Shown: one piece after another, positions 46,519 to 56,577 of the stretch
How positions within the stretch are numbered: the first letter of the stretch is position 1
Layout of the letters: each line of letters starts with the position of its first letter
From: Billgrantia desiderata
GTDB lineage: Bacteria > Pseudomonadota > Gammaproteobacteria > Pseudomonadales > Halomonadaceae
NCBI GenBank assembly: GCA_011742915.1
Contig: JAAQTN010000002.1
Location: 124,001-188,000, forward strand
DNA length: 64,000 nt
Reading direction: 5' to 3'
Position numbers and translations under genes: made by a program
The notes under the pieces: model-generated
Told to the model about the DNA's origin: nothing
Database searches by the model: none
The model's input: only the letters and a program-made list of their open reading frames with translations

Positions 46519-47094
46519 CTAGGTCCTGCCGCGGCTCTCTCCCGTGGTCACGCCGCCGCCGATCAGGTGCGCCACGCGCAGCGGTTCGAGCACGCTGCCA
46601 TGGGGCGTAGTGGCACGTATCGCCGCGACCGCCTCCTCTGCGCTCAACCCCACGCGCTGAACGTAGACGCCTGCCAGCGGCTCCATCTCCCCGAGACGCT
46701 CGACCAGCGCCCATTTGCGGGCACCGCCGGGAATGCGCTCGAGCAGGGCCCGGCGCATGGCACCCTGGCGCGGCGCCCGACGCGCCACCACCAGTACCGG
46801 CAGACCCAGCTCGGCGTGCAGGTGCGGCACGTCGATCACGTTGAAACCGGCCAAGGCAACGCCCTGCAGCATGATCAGTTGCAAGTGCGCAGCAAACCGC
46901 GAGTGGCCGACCAGACGAATCAGTTCCCGTGTACTGTTGACGCCATCCCGGCGCACCCTGCCGGAAAGCACCCCTTCCAGGCGCAGCCCCGAGAACACCG
47001 TGCCGACAATGGCCACGTCGCCGCGATGCCCGCGTGGGAACGGACAATCGTCGAAACCGACGATATGCGAGAATGTTCGCCCGGTGGTCGTCAT
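46519..47094 (-). CDS. DUF99 family protein (endonuclease V-like fold)
   Basis: The 191-residue product contains HIVGFDDCPFPRGHRGDVAIVGTVFSGLRLEG, then HLQLIMLQGVALAGFNVIDVPHLH, the two diagnostic stretches of DUF99 (UPF0215), a family most frequent in archaea and structurally linked to endonuclease V. Biochemical function is unknown. The ATG at 47094 follows GGAGGCC. It is divergent from recQ and 96 bp upstream of jetA on the same strand, so it could be part of the jet transcript. Confidence 0.8.
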   Translation of the reverse strand: MTTTGRTFSHIVGFDDCPFPRGHRGDVAIVGTVFSGLRLEGVLSGRVRRDGVNSTRELIRLVGHSRFAAHLQLIMLQGVALAGFNVIDVPHLHAELGLPVLVVARRAPRQGAMRRALLERIPGGARKWALVERLGEMEPLAGVYVQRVGLSAEEAVAAIRATTPHGSVLEPLRVAHLIGGGVTTGESRGRT

Positions 47095-47149
47095 GGCCTC
47101 CGCCTTTCGCATAAGCGCAACGCAAAACAACTGAGCAGGGAGTGCCCAC

Positions 47150-49150
47150 GTGATCGATCAGACGTTACAGCAGGTCTTCGGCTATGACGACTTCCGCCCC
47201 GGCCAGCGCCCGGTCATCGAAGCGATAACCGCCGGCCGTTCGGCGGCGGCGATCTTTCCCACCGGCTCGGGCAAGTCGCTGTGCTATCAGCTGCCGGCCC
47301 TGCACCTGCCTCACCTGACCCTGGTGATCTCGCCGCTACTGGCGCTGATGCAGGATCAGCTGGCCTTCCTGGCGCGGCACGGCATCGCCGCCGCCAGCAT
47401 CGACTCGGGCCAGAGCCGCGAGGAAACGGCGGCAGTGATGGAAGGCGTCAAGCGCGGCGAGATCCGCATCCTCATGGTCTCGGTGGAGCGGCTCAAGAAC
47501 GAGCGCTTCCGCGCCTTCATTCGCCGCGTGCCGATCTCGCTGTTGGTCGTGGACGAAGCCCACTGCATCTCGGAGTGGGGCCATAACTTCCGCCCCGATT
47601 ACCTCAAGCTACCCCACTACCGCCACGAGTTCGGCATTCCCCAGGTCCTGCTGCTGACTGCCACGGCCACGCCGCGGGTAATCGCCGACATGCGCGAGCG
47701 CTTCGGCATCGCCGAGGGCGACGTCACCGCCACCGGCTTCTACCGACCCAACCTCAACCTGGAAGTGGCGCCGGTGCCGGCCGAGACCCGGGCGCGTCGC
47801 CTGGTCGAGTGGCTCAGGCCCAGGCTGGGCGGCGAACCGCCCCAGCCCACCATCGTCTACGTCACCCTGCAGCAGACCGCCGAGCGTCTGGCCGCCTACC
47901 TGAGCAAGGCCGGCTTCGTTGCCACCGCTTACCATGCCGGGCTCGACGCCGAGACCCGCGAGCGCATCCAACGCGACTTCATGGCCGGCCAGACACCCTG
48001 CATCGTCGCCACCATCGCCTTCGGCATGGGCATCGATAAGGCCGACATCCGTAACGTGGTGCACTTCGACCTGCCCAAGTCGGTGGAGAACTACAGCCAG
48101 GAGATCGGCCGTGCCGGCCGCGATGGCCAGCCCTCCGATTGCTTGATGCTGGCCGGGCGCGATCACGTCAACGTGCTGGAGAACTTCGTCTACGGCGACA
48201 CCCCAGAGCTTCACGGCATCCGCAAGGTGATCGACGAGCTGATCGAGGCGGCCGGCAGCGCACGCCAGTGGGAGCTGGTGCTCAACTCGCTCTCCCAGCA
48301 CAGCAACATTCGCCCGCTGCCGCTCAAGACGCTGCTGGTGCAACTCGAACTGCGTGGCTACCTCGCGCCGCGCTACAGCTACTTCGCCGAGTACCGCTTC
48401 CGCCTGCACGACGAACCCGAAGTGCTGGTATCGCGCTTCCAGGGCGAACGCAGCGCCTTCGTTCAGGCGATTGTCGACGCCTCGCAGCGTGCCCGCACCT
48501 GGTTCAACCTCGACTTCGCGGCCCTCGAACGGCTGGGCGAGGAGCGCGGGCTCAACGTCGAACGCGCCCGCGTGCTCACCGCGCTGGACTATTTCGTCGC
48601 CCAGGGCTGGATGGTGCTCGAAAGCAAGCAGATGACCGAAGTCTATGAGGTGCTGCGCAGCGACATCGACGCCGCGGCCCTGAGCGAGGAGCTGCACGCC
48701 TATTTCCACGACAAGGAGCGGGCCGAGGTCGAGCGGCTGCACGCCATGCTGGCGCTGTTCGAGAGCGCGGCGTGTCTGAGCCGCCGGCTGTCCGAATGGT
48801 TCGGCGACACCCGGGCGCCGGAGCGCTGCGGCCACTGCTCGGCCTGCCGCGGCGTCATTGCCAACCTGCCCGAACCCGAACCGCTCGAGCCCATGACACG
48901 CGAGACCGTCGCACGGCTCGCGGGCGAGCTGGCGCAACAGCTGGCAGCCAGCGACGAACCTCATCCCGTCACGCCGGACCTACTGGCCCGCTTCCTGTGC
49001 GGCCTGACGTCTCCCCTGCTCACCCGGCTCAAGGCGCGGCGCCTGGCGGGCTTCGGCGCGCTGGAAGCGTACCGTTACGCCGAGGTCAGGGAGCTGGCCG
49101 CCCGCACGACATCGATCGATGGTCAGGCGTCGGCGGCACCGATGCCGTAA
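47150..49150 (+). CDS. recQ: RecQ family ATP-dependent DNA helicase
   Basis: A 3'-5' DNA helicase (666 aa). Motifs: 0 (FGYDDFRPGQ), I (FPTGSGKSLCYQLPA), II (VVDEAHCISEWGHNFRPDY), III (LLTATATP), and motif VI (EIGRAGRDGQPSDC). The zinc-binding Cys cluster (ERCGHCSAC) is near residue 560. The typical C-terminal HRDC domain is not evident; the tail ends with an unassigned helical region. The start codon is GTG at 47150, with GGAG upstream. The 3' end overlaps the convergent phhR gene by 28 bases. Confidence 0.93.
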   Translation: MIDQTLQQVFGYDDFRPGQRPVIEAITAGRSAAAIFPTGSGKSLCYQLPALHLPHLTLVISPLLALMQDQLAFLARHGIAAASIDSGQSREETAAVMEGVKRGEIRILMVSVERLKNERFRAFIRRVPISLLVVDEAHCISEWGHNFRPDYLKLPHYRHEFGIPQVLLLTATATPRVIADMRERFGIAEGDVTATGFYRPNLNLEVAPVPAETRARRLVEWLRPRLGGEPPQPTIVYVTLQQTAERLAAYLSKAGFVATAYHAGLDAETRERIQRDFMAGQTPCIVATIAFGMGIDKADIRNVVHFDLPKSVENYSQEIGRAGRDGQPSDCLMLAGRDHVNVLENFVYGDTPELHGIRKVIDELIEAAGSARQWELVLNSLSQHSNIRPLPLKTLLVQLELRGYLAPRYSYFAEYRFRLHDEPEVLVSRFQGERSAFVQAIVDASQRARTWFNLDFAALERLGEERGLNVERARVLTALDYFVAQGWMVLESKQMTEVYEVLRSDIDAAALSEELHAYFHDKERAEVERLHAMLALFESAACLSRRLSEWFGDTRAPERCGHCSACRGVIANLPEPEPLEPMTRETVARLAGELAQQLAASDEPHPVTPDLLARFLCGLTSPLLTRLKARRLAGFGALEAYRYAEVRELAARTTSIDGQASAAPMP

Positions 49151-50685
49151 TGGCGCAGCTTGTTGGCAATGGTGGTATGCGAGACCCCGAGCCGCTTGGC
49201 CAACTGGCGGCTGGAGGGATACTGCGGATAGAGCGAGGCCAGGATGCGGCGCTCCACGTCGCCCATGATGCCGGCGAGCGAGCCGTCGAGGTCGATGCCC
49301 GAGAGTCCAGGCGTCTCGCCCACGTCCGGCAGACGCAGGTGGGCGGGCTCGATGGCGTCGCCCTCGCACAGCGACACCGCCTGGAACAGCACGTTCTCGA
49401 ACTGGCGCACGTTGCCGGGCCAGTAGTAGGTGGAGAGCCTGGCCAGCGCCGCCGGTGACAGCGACGGCATACGGCAGCCGATCTGACGCGCGGCGCGATC
49501 GATGAAGTGCAGCGCCATGGCCTCGATACCATCGAGACACTCGCGCAGCGGCGGCACCGCCAGCGACAGCACGTTGAGCCGATGATAGAGATCCTGGCGG
49601 AAATGGCCTTCGGCGCAGAGCCGGGGCAGATCCTGCTGGGTGGCACAGATCACCCGCACGTCGAGATAGGTCTCCTCGTCGCTGCCCACCCGACGAAAAC
49701 CGCCGTCCTGCAGGAAGCGCAGCAGCTTGACCTGCAGGCGCGGACTCATCTCACCCACCTCGTCGAGGAAAATGGTGCCGCCCGCGGTCATCTCCAGCAG
49801 GCCGAGCTTGCCCTCCGGGCGCGCCCCCTCGAAGGCACCCGGCGCATAGCCGAACAGCTCCGTCTCGGCCATCGATTCCGGCAGGCCGGCGCAGTTGAGC
49901 GCCATGAACGGCGACTGCCCACGGGCGCTGGCCAGGTGGCAGGCCCGCGCCAGCAGCTCTTTACCGGTACCGGTTTCACCTTGGATCAGCAGCGGCGCGT
50001 CCAGCGGCGCCATGCGCCGCGCCTCGCGAATCAGCGCAGCAAGTCGGGGACTCGCCTGGAACAGCGCATCGAAACCACGCAGCTCTTGGCGCTGTACCTG
50101 GTAGATGCGCTCGCCGATCCGGTCAGCGCTGTGCAGGGTCACCACAGCTCCGGCCAGAGAAGCCACGTCGTCGTGGTGCTCACGATGCAGTGGTGCGATG
50201 TCGGCGAGGAAGGTCGCATCGCGCAGCTTGATGCGCAGGCCGTTGACCCGCGCATTGTTGCGCCGAACCAGCGCCGGCAGATCCACGTCGGGCAGGTAGC
50301 GGTTGAGCGACAGCCCCGGCACCTCGTCGATGCGCACCCCGAGCAGCTGGCCCGCCGCCCGGTTGGCGGCCACCACGTGCCCCTCCATGTCGATCGACAT
50401 CACCGGATCGGAGAGCGACGAGAGCAGCGCATCGAGCTCGAGATGACGTCGCTCGCTGGGCATCAGGCTGACCCGGCGCACCCCGAACACCCCCGGTATC
50501 GCCTCGAGCACCGGCTTCAGCGTGGCCAGCTGTGCATTGAGCAGATTGGGGATGTGCAGATAGATGGCGTTGCCATGCTCACCGCCCACCTCGCCCCGCG
50601 CCACGTTGAGGCCGTAGTCGACGAAGTGGGACACGATATCGCGCAGGATGCCGATGCGGTTCTGGCAGTGAAACCTCAATCTCAT
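49123..50685 (-). CDS. phhR: TyrR/PhhR family regulator of aromatic amino acid metabolism
   Basis: The 520-residue protein has an N-terminal ACT domain (about 1-75), a PAS domain (about 80-190), an AAA+ domain with Walker A GETGTGKE, Walker B FLDEVGEMS, and a C-terminal Fis-type helix-turn-helix (SRQLAKRLGVSHTTIANKL), as in TyrR. The sigma-54 contact loop reads GAFEGA, not GAFTGA, which predicts action on sigma-70 rather than sigma-54 promoters. The ATG at 50685 has GGAGG. TyrR boxes occur upstream of phhA and hpd. Confidence 0.93.
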   Translation of the reverse strand: MRLRFHCQNRIGILRDIVSHFVDYGLNVARGEVGGEHGNAIYLHIPNLLNAQLATLKPVLEAIPGVFGVRRVSLMPSERRHLELDALLSSLSDPVMSIDMEGHVVAANRAAGQLLGVRIDEVPGLSLNRYLPDVDLPALVRRNNARVNGLRIKLRDATFLADIAPLHREHHDDVASLAGAVVTLHSADRIGERIYQVQRQELRGFDALFQASPRLAALIREARRMAPLDAPLLIQGETGTGKELLARACHLASARGQSPFMALNCAGLPESMAETELFGYAPGAFEGARPEGKLGLLEMTAGGTIFLDEVGEMSPRLQVKLLRFLQDGGFRRVGSDEETYLDVRVICATQQDLPRLCAEGHFRQDLYHRLNVLSLAVPPLRECLDGIEAMALHFIDRAARQIGCRMPSLSPAALARLSTYYWPGNVRQFENVLFQAVSLCEGDAIEPAHLRLPDVGETPGLSGIDLDGSLAGIMGDVERRILASLYPQYPSSRQLAKRLGVSHTTIANKLRHYGIGAADA

Positions 50686-50737
50686 GGCGCTGGTGCCTCC
50701 GGGCGCGAAAAAGTACGTCAAGCCGACGTGACTCGCC

Positions 50738-50838
50738 TGTAAAGATAACGTGACACCCGAGACGGTACAAACCTCGACACTGCTGAAGCTGACGATATGG
50801 GAAGACGCCCCGGCACCAACTGTCACGATTTCTTTACG
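50738..50838. promoter_or_regulatory. TyrR-type boxes in the phhR-phhA intergenic region
   Basis: TGTAAA-N6-GTGACA (50738-50755) matches the TyrR consensus at 10 of 12 bases. TGTCAC-N6-TTTACG (50821-50838) matches at 9 of 12. They lie between the divergent phhR and phhA genes, so PhhR could control both. Confidence 0.6.
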
Positions 50839-50961
50839 ATCAAGCCTCATTTCCCTTCGAAAAAGCCATCCGCAGCCTGACAGGCAAGGCGCATACCGGC
50901 CCTAGACTCGAGTCAAAGGTTCGCCACACAAACACAAGATTTCAGCCGACCGGAGTGCCCC

Positions 50962-51792
50962 ATGACGTCATCCAATCCGCATCTGAGCGATGTCGCCAGC
51001 AAGACCGGATACCGCGCCCGTCTGCCCGACGAGAATGGCTACATCGACTGGCCGGAACAGGACAACGCCACCTGGCAGACCCTGATGCAACGCCAGCTCG
51101 GCATGCTCGAAGGGCGCGTCTGCCAGGAGTACCTCGACGGCCTGGAGCGCCTCGCCCTGCCCGAGGACCGCATCCCCCAGCTCGCCGACATCGACCGCGT
51201 GCTGCAGGCGGCCACCGGCTGGCAAACCGCCCAGGTACCGGCGCTGATCCCGTTCGACACCTTCTTCAAGCTGCTCGCCAACCGGCGCTTCCCGGTGGCC
51301 ACCTTCATCCGTACGCCGGAAGAGCTCGACTACCTCAAGGAGCCGGACATCTTCCACGAGATCTTCGGCCACTGCCCGATGCTCACCAACCCGGCCTTCG
51401 CCGAGTTCACCGCTACCTACGGCCGCCTGGGTCTCGCAGCCGAGCCCAAGGAGCGGGTCTACCTGGCGCGCCTGTACTGGATGACGGTGGAGTTCGGCCT
51501 GGTGGATACCCCGGCCGGCCGGCGCATCTACGGCGGCGGCATCATCTCCTCGCCCAAGGAGACCCTGCACGCGCTGTCGGATACGCCTGAGCATCTGCCG
51601 TTCGACCCCATCGAGGCGCTGCGCACCCCGTACCGCATCGACATCCTGCAGCCGCTCTACTACGTACTGGACGATCTCACGACCCTGCACGACCTTTCCC
51701 AGCAGGACATCATGGCCATGGTGCACCGGGCCATGGAGCTGGGCCTGCACGAACCGCGCTTCGAGCCGGCCCCGAAGGCAGCCAAGGCGTAA
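50962..51792 (+). CDS. phhA: Phenylalanine 4-monooxygenase
   Basis: PhhA hydroxylates phenylalanine to tyrosine using tetrahydrobiopterin-type cofactor, non-haem iron and oxygen. The 276-residue product has the iron-binding HEIFGHCPML (two His) and the downstream Glu (WMTVEFGLV), with the pterin loop region FIRTPEELDYLKEPD upstream. It is the bacterial monomeric form without a regulatory domain. It leads to phhB, 53 bp away, forming an operon. Confidence 0.97.
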   Translation: MTSSNPHLSDVASKTGYRARLPDENGYIDWPEQDNATWQTLMQRQLGMLEGRVCQEYLDGLERLALPEDRIPQLADIDRVLQAATGWQTAQVPALIPFDTFFKLLANRRFPVATFIRTPEELDYLKEPDIFHEIFGHCPMLTNPAFAEFTATYGRLGLAAEPKERVYLARLYWMTVEFGLVDTPAGRRIYGGGIISSPKETLHALSDTPEHLPFDPIEALRTPYRIDILQPLYYVLDDLTTLHDLSQQDIMAMVHRAMELGLHEPRFEPAPKAAKA

Positions 51793-51845
51793 GCCTGAAC
51801 GCAAGCGACGACACCCATACCAACAAACCCTGACGAGGAGCGACC

Positions 51846-52190
51846 ATGACCCAACTTTCCGAACAGCAGTGCGAAGCATGCAGCTGGGACGCACCCCATG
51901 TCACCGACGACGAACTCGAGACGCTCAGGCGCGACATCCCCGAGTGGGAGATGGTGGAGCGCGACGGCATCAAGCAGCTTGAGCGCGTGTTCAAGTTCCG
52001 CAACTTCAAGCAGGCACTGGCCTTCACCAATCGGGTCGGCGAGATTGCCGAGGAAGCCGGCCACCACCCCGCCCTGCTCACCGAATGGGGCAAGGTCACC
52101 GTGACCTGGTGGTCTCATGAAATGAAAGGCCTGCACAAGAACGACTTCATCCTGGCGGCACGCACCGACAAGGTCGCCGAGCAGCACTGA
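51846..52190 (+). CDS. phhB: Pterin-4a-carbinolamine dehydratase
   Basis: PhhB regenerates the pterin cofactor used by PhhA. The 114-residue product has the active-site motif [24 protein letters not shown] (two adjacent His) and [33 protein letters not shown] lies before the ATG. It is downstream of phhA in one operon. Confidence 0.96.
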   Translation: MTQLSEQQCEACSWDAPHVTDDELETLRRDIPEWEMVERDGIKQLERVFKFRNFKQALAFTNRVGEIAEEAGHHPALLTEWGKVTVTWWSHEMKGLHKNDFILAARTDKVAEQH

Positions 52191-52339
52191 ACGATTCACG
52201 AGGGCCGGCGCAGCCGTCCGGGCTGCCCGGCTCACAAGGTTTCGGGTCGATGTCGCCCAAAATTTATCGGCATTGTCTTACGTAGCAAATGGCGATATGC
52301 CTCTCTCGCTACCGCCCCGATCTCGATTAGGTTGAAAAG

Positions 52340-52358
52340 CGACACCGTTACGGTGTCG
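52340..52358. promoter_or_regulatory. 19-bp palindrome upstream of the ComEA-like gene
   Basis: CGACACCG-TTA-CGGTGTCG lies 27 bp before the start codon. The spacing and symmetry suit either an operator or a short leader hairpin close to the ribosome site. No regulator can be named. Confidence 0.4.
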
Positions 52359-52384
52359 TTACATGAACCATACGAGAGAAAAAT

Positions 52385-52651
52385 ATGAAAAGGATCCTTC
52401 AAGGTGTACTGCTGGCACTCCTGCTGAGCTTCGCCTCGCTCGCTGCGGCTCAGGACGTCGCTCCGATCAACGTCAACACCGCCGATGCCGAGCTACTCAC
52501 CGAACTGCCGGGGGTCGGCCCGAGCCGGGCCCAGGCGATCGTCGAGTATCGCGAAGCCAACGGCAACTTCGAGAGTGCCGACGACCTCACGCAGGTCAGC
52601 GGTATCGGCCAGGCCACAGTGGACAAGTTCCGCGATCAGGTCACATTCTGA
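52385..52651 (+). CDS. Secreted helix-hairpin-helix protein, ComEA family
   Basis: The 88-residue product has a cleavable signal peptide (about 1-22, ending AAAQ) and one HhH pair: INVNTADAELLTELPGVGPS and SADDLTQVSGIGQATVD. It is the small stand-alone periplasmic ComEA type found in gammaproteobacteria, where such proteins bind DNA non-specifically and can help pull DNA in during natural transformation. No other competence genes are in the window. A terminator follows. Confidence 0.88.
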   Translation: MKRILQGVLLALLLSFASLAAAQDVAPINVNTADAELLTELPGVGPSRAQAIVEYREANGNFESADDLTQVSGIGQATVDKFRDQVTF

Positions 52652-52681
52652 GGCAAGCCCTGCCTCTGGATGGGTCACACG

Positions 52682-52711
52682 CAGCGAGGCCGGCAAATGC
52701 CGGCCTCGCTG
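52682..52711. terminator. Bidirectional terminator between ComEA-like and SDR genes
   Basis: CAGCGAGGCCGGCA and TGCCGGCCTCGCTG form a 14-bp perfect stem with an AA centre between two convergent genes. Only short T-runs flank it. Confidence 0.75.
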
Positions 52712-52740
52712 TCGTTCTGGCAGGGTAACGTTCTGGCGTA

Positions 52741-53502
52741 TTACAAGCGCAGGCCGCCATCGCATTCGATCACGCGTCCGGTGAAGTAGTCGTTCTCGAT
52801 GATGAACGCCACGCTCTGGGCGATGTGGTCCGGGTTGCCGAGACGCTTGAGCGGCACGCCTGCGGTCAGCTTCTCCAGCATGTCCTCACGCATCGAGGCG
52901 GTCATGTCGGTCTCGATGAAGCCAGGCGCCACCGCGCCCACGCGAATGCCGTAGCGCGCCAGCTCCTTGGCCCAGGTGGTGGTCAGCGCTACCACGGCGG
53001 CCTTGGCCGCGGCGTAGTTGCTCTGCCCCATGTTGCCCGCCCGGGAGATGCTGGAGATGTTGACGATCACCCCGTCGTGCCCCGCCTCGATCATCTGCGC
53101 TGCGGCTTCGCGCCCGCACAGGAACACACCGGTGAGATTGACGTCGATGACCGACTGCCACTGCTCCAGCGACATGGTCTTCTCGACCTTGCCGTCCTTC
53201 GCCTTGACCAGCAGCGCATCGCGCAGAATGCCGGCGTTGTTGACGAGACCACTGACCGGTCCCAGGCGGGCCGCCACGTCACCGAAGGCGCGCTTCACCG
53301 AGGCCTCGTCAGCCACGTTGACCTGAAACGCTTCCGCCTCGATCCCTTCTGCATGCAACGCGGAGACGGCCTTGTCCAAGGCATCCGTGTCCATGTCCAG
53401 CAACGCCACCTGGGCGCCCTGATGTCCGAGACGATGCGCCATGGCAAAACCAAGGCCACGGGCACCGCCCGTGATGGCGATCACGCTCTTGTCCAGTTTC
53501 AT
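52741..53502 (-). CDS. SDR family oxidoreductase, FabG-like
   Basis: The 253-residue protein has the classical SDR cofactor motif TGGARGLG, the NNAG segment ([10 protein letters not shown]), the catalytic Ser ([10 protein letters not shown]), YAAAK motif (Tyr and Lys), and PGFIETDM. The acidic D after beta-2 (LLDMD) suggests NAD preference over NADP. The substrate is unknown; many family members reduce 3-oxoacyl or similar chains. The ATG at 53502 has an AAGGGA site. Confidence 0.88.
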   Translation of the reverse strand: MKLDKSVIAITGGARGLGFAMAHRLGHQGAQVALLDMDTDALDKAVSALHAEGIEAEAFQVNVADEASVKRAFGDVAARLGPVSGLVNNAGILRDALLVKAKDGKVEKTMSLEQWQSVIDVNLTGVFLCGREAAAQMIEAGHDGVIVNISSISRAGNMGQSNYAAAKAAVVALTTTWAKELARYGIRVGAVAPGFIETDMTASMREDMLEKLTAGVPLKRLGNPDHIAQSVAFIIENDYFTGRVIECDGGLRL

Positions 53503-53742
53503 TCGCTGTCCCTTGTCAGAGGTATGAGTTCTTGGGCTCACTGCCCCATCAGGCGGCCGAGCCGTTCTTCTTGCCTTACCCCTCTATTCGGCACTTCAGG
53601 GCACCGACTTGAGGCTGAAAGGACTTTTTGTGCGTTGCAGCATAAAGGATGACGACCGCGGATGCCAAGGGGGCCCTACGCTTGCGCTTGAATTCCACTC
53701 GAGCATCCCCATCTAGCACTGAACGACATCCTCGGAGCCGAC

Positions 53743-54258
53743 ATGCCGCTACTGCTCTTCTTCTCGCTGTTCACCCTACTCGACTTCGTCGTCCTGTTCT
53801 CCGTCGGCAGCCAGATCGGCCTGCTGCCCACTCTGCTTCTGGTACTGGCCACCGGCTTCACCGGTCTCTATCTGATCCGGCAGCAGGGTACCACCACGCT
53901 GCTGCGCGCCCGCGAGCGCATGGCTCAGGGCGAGCTGCCCTCCAGCGAACTGCTCACCGGCGCCGCTCTCATCTTCGGTGGCGCGCTGATGCTCGCCCCG
54001 GGCTTCCTGTCCGATGCACTCGGCCTGCTCTGTGTGATGCCCGGTGCACGACGCCTGCTGGCCCGGCTGCTGGCGCTGCTCAATCTGCGCTGGCTCGCCA
54101 CCGTCACCCGCCAGACCTCGAGCGCAGCGCCACACGATGAAACGCCACGCGATGCGGGGTGGCAGCACCACGGGCACGAAGCCGAACGGCAGCGCCACGA
54201 TGAGCAGGGGCAACCGCTGGAAGGCGAGTTCATCAGCCGCGACGAACCGCGCCGTTGA
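53743..54258 (+). CDS. fxsA: FxsA family membrane protein
   Basis: The 171-residue product has three to four transmembrane helices in the first 110 residues (SLFTLLDFVVLFSVGSQIGL and others) with the FxsA core GFTGLYLIRQQG and LLTGAALIFGGALMLAPGFLSD. The tail is hydrophilic, rich in H, D and E. FxsA overproduction relieves F exclusion of phage T7 in E. coli. Gene order fxsA-groES-groEL is conserved in gammaproteobacteria. Confidence 0.93.
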   Translation: MPLLLFFSLFTLLDFVVLFSVGSQIGLLPTLLLVLATGFTGLYLIRQQGTTTLLRARERMAQGELPSSELLTGAALIFGGALMLAPGFLSDALGLLCVMPGARRLLARLLALLNLRWLATVTRQTSSAAPHDETPRDAGWQHHGHEAERQRHDEQGQPLEGEFISRDEPRR

Positions 54259-54305
54259 CAGCCGCCCAGCGTTCCACGCGTCGCGAATTTTTTTTATTGC
54301 TGGCC

Positions 54306-54333
54306 CTTGAAAGGGATTTGCCCGGCCCCATTT
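54306..54333 (+). promoter_or_regulatory. Sigma-32 heat-shock promoter of groESL
   Basis: CTTGAAA (54306-54312), a 13-base spacer and CCCCATTT (54326-54333) match the sigma-32 consensus. It lies 150 bp before groES. Confidence 0.88.
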
Positions 54334-54482
54334 CTCGGTCAGCACAAGGCTACGGTGCCGAGCGGAGCTCGGTGCCTTTGACAAGGAAGGCGTCCTCGCC
54401 TCCCCTTCCAGACCTTCTGGAAGTGAATGACGAACCGCCATGTCCATGCATGGCACCACAGACCATCAGGAGAACGTGAGCA

Positions 54483-54776
54483 ATGAACATCCGTCCCTTG
54501 CACGATCGCGTCGTCATCCGTCGCGTTGAAGAAGAGCAAAAAACCGCTGGCGGCATCGTGCTTCCGGGCAACGCCCAGGAAAAGCCGACTCGTGGCGAAG
54601 TGCTCGCCGTCGGTAACGGCCGGATTCTCGACAACGGCGATGTTCGCCCGCTGGACGTCAAGGTCGGCGACACCGTGATTTTCAAGGATGGCTTTGGCGT
54701 CGAGAAGCAGAAGATCGATGGCGAGGAAGTCCTGATCATGAGCGAGTCCGACATTCTCGCCGTGGTCGAAGGCTGA
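54483..54776 (+). CDS. groES: Co-chaperonin GroES
   Basis: The GroES heptamer caps GroEL. The 97-residue product starts [19 protein letters not shown], contains the mobile loop around [12 protein letters not shown] and ends SDILAVVEG. An AGGAGAACGTGAGC site precedes the ATG. It is transcribed from the sigma-32 promoter with groEL. Confidence 0.98.
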   Translation: MNIRPLHDRVVIRRVEEEQKTAGGIVLPGNAQEKPTRGEVLAVGNGRILDNGDVRPLDVKVGDTVIFKDGFGVEKQKIDGEEVLIMSESDILAVVEG

Positions 54777-54830
54777 GCCGACGACCCCTACTCCGTTCCC
54801 ATAAGACGTTCACGAACTCACAGGAAGTAA

Positions 54831-56480
<1,650 letters not shown>

Positions 56481-56504
56481 GCCGGCCCTGACCCGAGCCC
56501 CTCG

Positions 56505-56536
56505 CAAGCCCCGCCATCGTGCGGGGCTTGTGCTTT
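56505..56536 (+). terminator. Terminator of groESL
   Basis: CAAGCCCCGC and GCGGGGCTTG form a perfect 10-bp stem with a six-base loop, followed by TGCTTTTT. Confidence 0.9.
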
Positions 56537-56577
56537 TTGGGCTACCATCACGCTTTTCCCAACAAGCAAGCCGACCC

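Noticed and set aside
50870..50900. Possible sigma-54 promoter of phhA
   Set aside because: The best candidate (TGACAGGCAAGGCGCA) lacks the invariant GG at -24.
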